From WVZL01 sp041862375 (GTDB lineage Bacteria > Acidobacteriota > Aminicenantia > Aminicenantales > Aminicenantaceae), in NCBI GenBank assembly GCA_041862375.1, contig JBGVTE010000008.1:1-10469 (forward strand): a stretch of DNA of 10,469 bases, given 5' to 3'. Positions within the stretch are counted from its first letter, which is position 1, and every line of letters begins with the position of its first letter. The translations under genes and the position numbers were made by a program. Shown one piece after another: positions 6,218 through 10,469 of the stretch. The notes beneath the pieces are model-generated. The model made no database searches. It had not been told where the DNA came from and worked only from the letters and a program-made list of their open reading frames with translations.

Positions 6218-7105
6218 TTAAATCATTCTCATTTCAATTTTTAGTTTTTGGAGATTAATCTCCCCAAGCCCCCTTTCATGAGCGAGCTGAAGATAGGGTA
6301 GCTCCTGAGGGACTATATCAAAAAAAGTCGCACCCAATGCATCAATCGCTACCGGATCTACACCAGCGACTACCTTCTTAAAAAATTTAGTATCGGATAA
6401 TCTTCCTCCTTGAGGCCCATTACGGATAAGAATTCTAAAAGCATCTAATACTGTCAGACTGGGTCTAAAAAAGGCCGCCAGATCAACCATTACCTGATCG
6501 AGTTTCTGGTGGAGTTGGCTTCTATTTCCCCCAAGAGCTCCAAGCCAGTTTTTCATTCCCATTGTGAGTCTTGATAGACTATGTGTCTTCGCTATAGGAA
6601 CATTTATGATTTTGTCAGCCTCGATAAAATTCGTGAAGACTTCCCACTCTTTTAGCCATTCTCCATTTATAGATATCTTTTTTAAACGATGAGGATTGGG
6701 AAAGAGCACTTTTGCTCCTGCTTTTTTCGAAACATCAGCAATTCCGGACCGGACATATGTTCTTCTCGCTGAATTCGTAGGATTATCAATCACAATGACT
6801 TCTTTTGCTCCTACCTCAAAACTGAGTTCAACCAGAGCCTTAACCACAAAGGGATTAGTGCAAGCAGCCTGTGCAGGGGTTCTGTCCCAAGCGATATTTG
6901 GCTTTATTATTACCCTGTCTCCTCTGTAAATAAAGCGGCTCATTCCACCAATCAGGGCTATGGCTTCTTTTGTGATAAGTTCAGGAGAATCACCCTGCGT
7001 GAGAGCAAGATCGGGGAAAACTTTCTTCTGGGCCAAATGAACAAGATTAGTGTTCAATAAAAGACTACTAAAGGCCGCACTTCTTAAAAATTCTCTTCTT
7101 TTCAT
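6218..7105 (-). CDS. DUF362-domain protein with Tat-type signal
   Basis: 295 residues. The N-terminus MKRREFLRSAAFSSLLLN carries a twin-arginine motif (RREFLR) and a short hydrophobic stretch, suggesting folded export or membrane anchoring; a clean cleavage site is not obvious. The rest is DUF362: VIIKPNIAWD, VKALVELSFEVGAKEVIVIDN, INVPIAKTH, a MGMKNWLGALGG loop and VVAGVDPVAIDALGA. No ferredoxin-type CxxC clusters are present, unlike the larger DUF362-ferredoxin fusions. The biochemical role of the family is unknown. The gene begins 55 bases after the ACR3 stop with only a weak ribosome-binding site (AAGA). No terminator separates them, so read-through from the arsenite unit is possible. No functional link to either neighbour is evident. 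Confidence 0.85.
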   Translation of the reverse strand: MKRREFLRSAAFSSLLLNTNLVHLAQKKVFPDLALTQGDSPELITKEAIALIGGMSRFIYRGDRVIIKPNIAWDRTPAQAACTNPFVVKALVELSFEVGAKEVIVIDNPTNSARRTYVRSGIADVSKKAGAKVLFPNPHRLKKISINGEWLKEWEVFTNFIEADKIINVPIAKTHSLSRLTMGMKNWLGALGGNRSQLHQKLDQVMVDLAAFFRPSLTVLDAFRILIRNGPQGGRLSDTKFFKKVVAGVDPVAIDALGATFFDIVPQELPYLQLAHERGLGEINLQKLKIEMRMI

Positions 7106-7160
7106 CTGATTTTTCTTATCTTTTATGGAAAAATTTTACAATTGATTTTTGCATTTTTAT

Positions 7161-8213
7161 TTATGTTTTATCAAAAGTTTTTTTTCTGAATTTCAGGGCG
7201 ACGTTGACCAGGATGATAAGAACCGGCACCTCAAGGAGCGGCCCGATGACAGTAGCGAAGGCCTGGTTGGAGCTGATGCCGAAGATAGCAACAGCCACTG
7301 CAATGGCCAACTCAAAATCATTACTCGCCGCAGTAAATGATACGGCGGTGGTCTGAGGATAGCCGGCGCGCATCCTTTTGGCAACAAAGAAAGCCATGAA
7401 CCACATGAAGAAAAAATAGATGACAAGAGGAATGGCGATGCGGACGACATCCAGGGGTTCGGTGATGATATGTTCGCCTTTCAAAGAGAACATGATGATA
7501 ATGGTGAAGAGAAGGGCGATGAGGGTAATAGGGCTAATCCTTGGGGCGAAGACGGTTTCAAACCACTCCTTGCCTTTAACCTTCAACAAAGAGAACCGGG
7601 TGATGATCCCGGCGAGGAACGGAATTCCGAGATAAATAAAAACTGTCTTGGCCGCTTCAAAAACAGAAATACTGACGTTAATCCCTTTAACAAGGCCGAG
7701 TGCGTTGAGGAAGACCGTTATGAAGACGTAAATATAGACAGCATAAAGGAGGACCTGGAAGATGGCATTAAATGCTACGAGGCCGACGGCAAGTTCCCTG
7801 TCGCCCCCCGCAAGCTCGTTCCAGACAATCACCATGGCGATGCAGCGGGCCAGGCCGACGAGGATGACGCCGATCATGTACTCGGGGTGGTGGCGAAGAA
7901 AAAGAATCGCCAGCCCGAACATGACCAGCGGCCCGACGATCCAGTTCACTATAAGCGAGAAGGCCAAAAGTTTTTTATACTGTAAAACTCTTCCCATCTC
8001 TTCATATTTTACCTTAGTCAGAGGCGGGTACATCATCAAGATGAGCCCTACAGCAATCGGGATCGAGGTGGCTCCCACCTGTAAACCTGCAATAAATCGG
8101 CTGACTACGGGCGCGAAGTACCCGAGAAGAATCCCGAACCCCATGACCAGAAAAATCCAGAGGGTTAAAAATCTGTCGAGAACCGATAGTTTTTCTGCGG
8201 TTTTTTCAGCCAA
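7161..8213 (-). CDS. acr3: ACR3-family arsenite efflux transporter
   Basis: 350 residues with about ten membrane segments (first at 14-34, last at 320-341). Family motifs include PIAVGLILMMYPPLTKVKYEE near the N-terminus and LVGLARCIAMVIVWNELAGGD, with C124 equivalent to the conserved TM4 cysteine needed for As(III) transport. Later motifs are TAASNDFELAIAVAV and IGPLLEVPVLI with the conserved Glu (E328). The protein exports arsenite (and sometimes antimonite) using the proton gradient. The start is TTG at 8211-8213, fixed by a perfect AAGGAGG at 8220-8226. Base composition sampled across the gene is about 52-57% GC, higher than the genes just upstream (about 33-45%), which may mean a separate origin. 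No arsC or arsR lies beside it in the window. The next upstream gene, a P5CR-like oxidoreductase, ends 40 bases before. Confidence 0.95.
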   Translation of the reverse strand: MAEKTAEKLSVLDRFLTLWIFLVMGFGILLGYFAPVVSRFIAGLQVGATSIPIAVGLILMMYPPLTKVKYEEMGRVLQYKKLLAFSLIVNWIVGPLVMFGLAILFLRHHPEYMIGVILVGLARCIAMVIVWNELAGGDRELAVGLVAFNAIFQVLLYAVYIYVFITVFLNALGLVKGINVSISVFEAAKTVFIYLGIPFLAGIITRFSLLKVKGKEWFETVFAPRISPITLIALLFTIIIMFSLKGEHIITEPLDVVRIAIPLVIYFFFMWFMAFFVAKRMRAGYPQTTAVSFTAASNDFELAIAVAVAIFGISSNQAFATVIGPLLEVPVLIILVNVALKFRKKTFDKT

Positions 8214-8253
8214 TTCTAACCTCCTTGAGCGAATAGTGGCTCTAGAATACCAT

Positions 8254-9039
8254 TCAATTCAGGCTCTTAAGCTTATTAAAAAGAGCTCCAAGCCTAGCCC
8301 GATACATGCCCTTTATGTTTTCTTCCTCTTCTTCCAGAGGCCTGACTGGGATTAAATCCATGACTTCTTCGGGCATTAAACCAGTCTCAAACATAGTTTT
8401 TGCTGTTCCTTCGGCCATCCGAGAAACGGCATTTCGGACTTCCTCCGGCGTTAGTCCAAAAGATGTGCCTATTTTCTCTAACTCATAGAGCTGAAACCAG
8501 AGATATGTAGGTCCCATCCCGGTTAGGATGACGTAGGCTTCAAGTTTCTCTTCATCCACTTCTGGGCACTCTCCGAGAATAGCCAAAATATTCAATAAAT
8601 CTTTTCTCTCTGTCTCATCAATTTCTTGAGAAAAAACTATTGGATTATAGCCAGCATTAATAACCGAGCATGCGTTGGGGATCATTCGGATAACTCTTCT
8701 GAAGTTTTCAAGATGTTCCGTCAGTTTAGAGATGGTCAATTTTGGTGCAAGAGAAATTAGGGCTGCGGCCGATTTCAAAGTGGTTTTAATTTCATTAAGA
8801 ACACTGCTGATTACTGGCGGATGGAGTGCAATAAAAACTATGTCTTTTGAAGCAGGCTGCTGATTATCATTTGGGGAAATCTTGATTTCCGGAAATTTTT
8901 CTATTAATCGATTCAAAGTATCCAGATTGATGTCACTGACAGCAACTTCCTTAAATGCCTGATTTTTTCTCTTAAAACCCTCCAGAATAATGTGTGTAAT
9001 TCTTCCGCCACCAATAAAACCGATTGATTTTTTAATCAT
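8254..9039 (-). CDS. Pyrroline-5-carboxylate reductase-like NAD(P)-binding protein, probably not ProC
   Basis: 261 residues from ATG at 9037-9039, chosen because AAGGAGGG (9047-9054) lies 7 bases upstream; an in-frame TTG at 9060 would place that site inside the gene. The N-terminal Rossmann domain begins SIGFIGGGRI, followed by VAVSDINLDTL and IVFIALHPP. RMIPN (118-122) and TGMGPTYLW (173-181) match the RxMPN and SGSGPAY motifs of P5C reductase, and the helical dimerisation domain follows. The SPGGT substrate loop of true P5C reductases is missing: the equivalent stretch reads LIPVRPLEEEEENI. The fold and NAD(P) binding are firm, but the substrate is unlikely to be plain P5C. It sits between CcdA and ACR3 in a compact unit, so a redox role tied to metalloid handling is possible. 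Confidence 0.82.
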   Translation of the reverse strand: MIKKSIGFIGGGRITHIILEGFKRKNQAFKEVAVSDINLDTLNRLIEKFPEIKISPNDNQQPASKDIVFIALHPPVISSVLNEIKTTLKSAAALISLAPKLTISKLTEHLENFRRVIRMIPNACSVINAGYNPIVFSQEIDETERKDLLNILAILGECPEVDEEKLEAYVILTGMGPTYLWFQLYELEKIGTSFGLTPEEVRNAVSRMAEGTAKTMFETGLMPEEVMDLIPVRPLEEEEENIKGMYRARLGALFNKLKSLN

Positions 9040-9072
9040 TTCAATTCCCTCCTTTTTCAATCCTTTTCCTCA

Positions 9073-9762
9073 CTATAATTGGAGTAAAAAGTATAAGCCA
9101 ACCAAAATAATAATCAGACCTGCTACTTTCTGGAGTGCCTGATTTATCTTGCGCAGGCCTTTAGATTCGATCAATTTTTTAGCAGCTCCCATAGAAGTTC
9201 CTGCAATTAAAATGAGAAAGGAGTGCCCCAGCGCATAGATAAAAAGCAACAAGCCTCCATAGATGATATTGCCTTCGCTGGCTATAAAAGCCAGAAGAAC
9301 GGCAAGGATGGGTACAGCGCAGGGTGTGGATACAACTCCAAATAACAGACCCATGAGTAAGGCTCCGATGTTTCCGCCTTTTTTTAATTTGAAAAACCTA
9401 GGAACAGAAAAATTCAATTTAAGAAAGCCAAGAAGATGCACACCCATAACCAGACAGACAGCTGCAACGAGATATTTCCAAAAATTCCCTATATCTCCAA
9501 ACATCCTCCCCATTAGTGCAGATATAAATCCCAAGACCGTGAAAGTTATGGACAAGCCTATGATGAATTGAAGAGAAAACATGAATGATTTTCTCAGATT
9601 CAGGGATTCTTTCTTACCTGCCACCATACTGACCATTAACGGAACCATGGCCAGCACACAGGGATTGGAGGCGGTCATCACCCCTCCGATGAAAACTGCT
9701 ACAATGGCCAGCCAGGGATTGTGCTGGATTAGCTGTTGAATATCCCCAAATAACTGTTCCAT
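9073..9762 (-). CDS. CcdA/DsbD-type transmembrane thiol-disulfide carrier
   Basis: 229 residues with six hydrophobic segments (about 18-45, 60-85, 95-112, 131-158, 165-188, 206-228). The paired cysteines of the family are present in proline-flanked motifs: C35 in SNPCVLAMVP and C148 in STPCAVPIL. These carry electrons from cytoplasmic thioredoxin to the outer face of the membrane. The likely acceptor is the exported thioredoxin-like protein encoded 15 bases upstream. Length fits the short CcdA form with no fused thioredoxin domains. The start ATG at 9760-9762 is preceded by AAGGTAGGG. CcdA homologues often serve cytochrome c maturation, but no cytochrome genes are here. With ACR3 nearby, keeping exported thiols reduced for metalloid handling is a reasonable inference. 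Confidence 0.9.
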   Translation of the reverse strand: MEQLFGDIQQLIQHNPWLAIVAVFIGGVMTASNPCVLAMVPLMVSMVAGKKESLNLRKSFMFSLQFIIGLSITFTVLGFISALMGRMFGDIGNFWKYLVAAVCLVMGVHLLGFLKLNFSVPRFFKLKKGGNIGALLMGLLFGVVSTPCAVPILAVLLAFIASEGNIIYGGLLLFIYALGHSFLILIAGTSMGAAKKLIESKGLRKINQALQKVAGLIIILVGLYFLLQL

Positions 9763-9777
9763 GTCCCTACCTTATAT

Positions 9778-10215
9778 TCACTTAACTCCTCGGCGCTTGA
9801 GCACTTCGATAAGTTGGTCCTTCGGAAAAAATCCCACATGGCGGAAAAATTCCTCCCCATTTTTGTCAATAAATACCTGAGTGGGAATCAATTGAATGCG
9901 ATACTTCCTGGCAGGCCTGGGATCTTTCCAGACATCATAAAAAACAACCTGGACCTGACCTTTGAATTCTTCAGCTATTTCTCTCATGATCGGCTGCATG
10001 GCACGGCAAGGAATGCATCTGTCAGCTCCAAGCTCGATAAAGGTCACTTTATATTTGGAAAAATCCAATTCAAGCTTACCAGTGACGATGAGACTTTTCT
10101 GATTAATTTTTGAGTTATTTGATTGATTATTCCTTTTATTACCCTCGTTCTGTTGGCTGCATACAGCATTAAGAAGAAATGCTAAAGCCAATATGATGAT
10201 ATTAAGCCTTTTCAT
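9778..10215 (-). CDS. Exported thioredoxin-like protein
   Basis: 145 residues. A signal sequence covers about 1-20 (MKRLNIIILALAFLLNAVCS). C19 follows LLNAV, which only loosely fits a lipobox, so lipid anchoring is uncertain. A low-complexity Asn/Gln/Lys linker (about 21-40) leads into a thioredoxin domain: VTFIELGADRCIPCRAMQPIM with active-site C67 and C70 (CIPC), then VVFYDVWKDP, and a cis-proline loop LIPTQVFIDKNG. The protein should be a thiol reductant outside the cytoplasm, supplied with electrons by the CcdA-type protein encoded next. The start is supported by AAAAGGAG about 8 bases before the ATG. It is the first clear gene of the unit that ends with ACR3. Its redox target is unknown; heme, disulfide or arsenical chemistry are all possible. 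Confidence 0.9.
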   Translation of the reverse strand: MKRLNIIILALAFLLNAVCSQQNEGNKRNNQSNNSKINQKSLIVTGKLELDFSKYKVTFIELGADRCIPCRAMQPIMREIAEEFKGQVQVVFYDVWKDPRPARKYRIQLIPTQVFIDKNGEEFFRHVGFFPKDQLIEVLKRRGVK

Positions 10216-10247
10216 AGTTGATACTCCTTTTAAGAGAGAATCTATTT

Positions 10248-10376
10248 CTATATTACAATTACAATGATATCTATTGCTTTTTCCTCTTCCGTACTTCTTG
10301 CTATGAGTGTTTCTGCCTGCTTCTTATCCACTCGTCCAATAGCAGATTCACGTGTTACCCGAGGTGAAGTAGGCAT
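10248..10376 (-). CDS. Possible 42-residue ORF, doubtful
   Basis: A short open frame from ATG at 10374-10376 to TAG at 10248-10250 encodes a charged peptide beginning MPTSPRVTRESAIGRVDKK and ending IDIIVIVI. An in-frame TGA lies just upstream of the ATG, and no good ribosome-binding site precedes it. It could be a small gene, the remnant of a broken gene, or chance. The surrounding stretch 10216-10469 otherwise holds no clear gene. Confidence 0.2.
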   Translation of the reverse strand: MPTSPRVTRESAIGRVDKKQAETLIARSTEEEKAIDIIVIVI

Positions 10377-10387
10377 CGAGCATCAAT

Positions 10388-10469
10388 TCATATCATCGCA
10401 TCTTTCTTTTTCTCTATTTTCTCATTTGTACTGATATCATCAGCAGGAAAAGTTTTTCTCAGGGCAAGG
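10388..10469 (-). CDS. Possible C-terminal end of a gene entering from the right edge
   Basis: This is the only minus-strand frame that stays open from the right edge for more than a few codons. It reads about 26 residues, ending EKIEKKKDAMI before TGA at 10388-10390. The lysine-rich end is plausible as a protein C-terminus, but it is too short to identify. It would be the gene upstream of the thioredoxin-like gene. Confidence 0.25.
   Translation of the reverse strand, partial: LALRKTFPADDISTNEKIEKKKDAMI

Noticed and set aside
7193..7450. Minus-strand 85-codon frame within the ACR3 gene
   Set aside because: It is an alternative frame over conserved ACR3 coding sequence with a Ser/Pro/Leu-rich, low-complexity translation.
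7470..8355. Two long plus-strand frames (171 and 197 codons) antisense to ACR3
   Set aside because: They lie wholly or mostly inside the strongly conserved ACR3 gene, their translations are low in family-like pattern, and they are explained by its composition.
8254..9039. Naming the oxidoreductase proC
   Set aside because: The SPGGT substrate loop typical of true P5C reductases is absent.
9040..9060. TTG start seven codons upstream for the P5CR-like gene
   Set aside because: It would put the clear AAGGAGGG site inside the coding region; the ATG at 9037-9039 is better placed and directly precedes the Rossmann strand.

Overview
The window looks bacterial. There are strong Shine-Dalgarno sites before almost every gene, GTG and TTG starts placed by those sites, and a near-perfect sigma-70 promoter in front of an ArsR gene. 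Every gene I support is on the minus strand, so transcription runs from high to low coordinates. I cannot assign a lineage. An archaeal-type HMG-CoA synthase trio, a Tat-signal DUF362 protein and two metalloid-efflux units would suit an uncultured anaerobic bacterium, but that is inference.

Layout in order of transcription. (1) 10469-7161: a right edge with only scraps of reading frame, then an exported thioredoxin-like protein, a CcdA/DsbD-type membrane electron carrier, a pyrroline-5-carboxylate-reductase-like oxidoreductase and an ACR3-type arsenite efflux pump. The four genes are closely spaced and look like one transcript. (2) 7105-6218: a Tat-signal DUF362 protein. (3) 6054-3370: a predicted promoter followed by HMG-CoA synthase, thiolase and a Zn-ribbon/OB-fold (DUF35) protein, the three partners of the acetoacetyl-CoA/HMG-CoA synthase complex known from archaea. 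(4) 3325-1: a consensus promoter with an inverted repeat near the expected transcription start, then ArsR, a large ArsP/SO_0444-type permease, a Met-rich 64-residue protein, a thioredoxin-fold protein with a Cys triad, an FmdB-type zinc ribbon, and two consecutive YlbF-family proteins, the last cut by the left edge.

How they may work together. Unit 1 pairs arsenite extrusion (ACR3) with a membrane thiol relay. Unit 4 looks like a metal(loid)-responsive operon in which ArsR senses a thiophilic ion, the permease exports it, and several small soluble proteins carry cysteines or methionines suited to binding it. The most striking point is that three consecutive genes (thioredoxin-fold, FmdB-like, YlbF-like) encode unrelated proteins that each carry a Cys-x5-Cys-Cys or Cys-x7-Cys-Cys element, in two cases as the last residues of the protein. 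This could be a little-described metallochaperone set or an Fe-S/thiol assembly linked to metalloid stress. Units 2 and 3 separate the two metalloid units and have no obvious functional link to them. No intergenic stretch exceeds 300 bases; the longest, 5992-6217 and 10216-10469, are described in the feature list.
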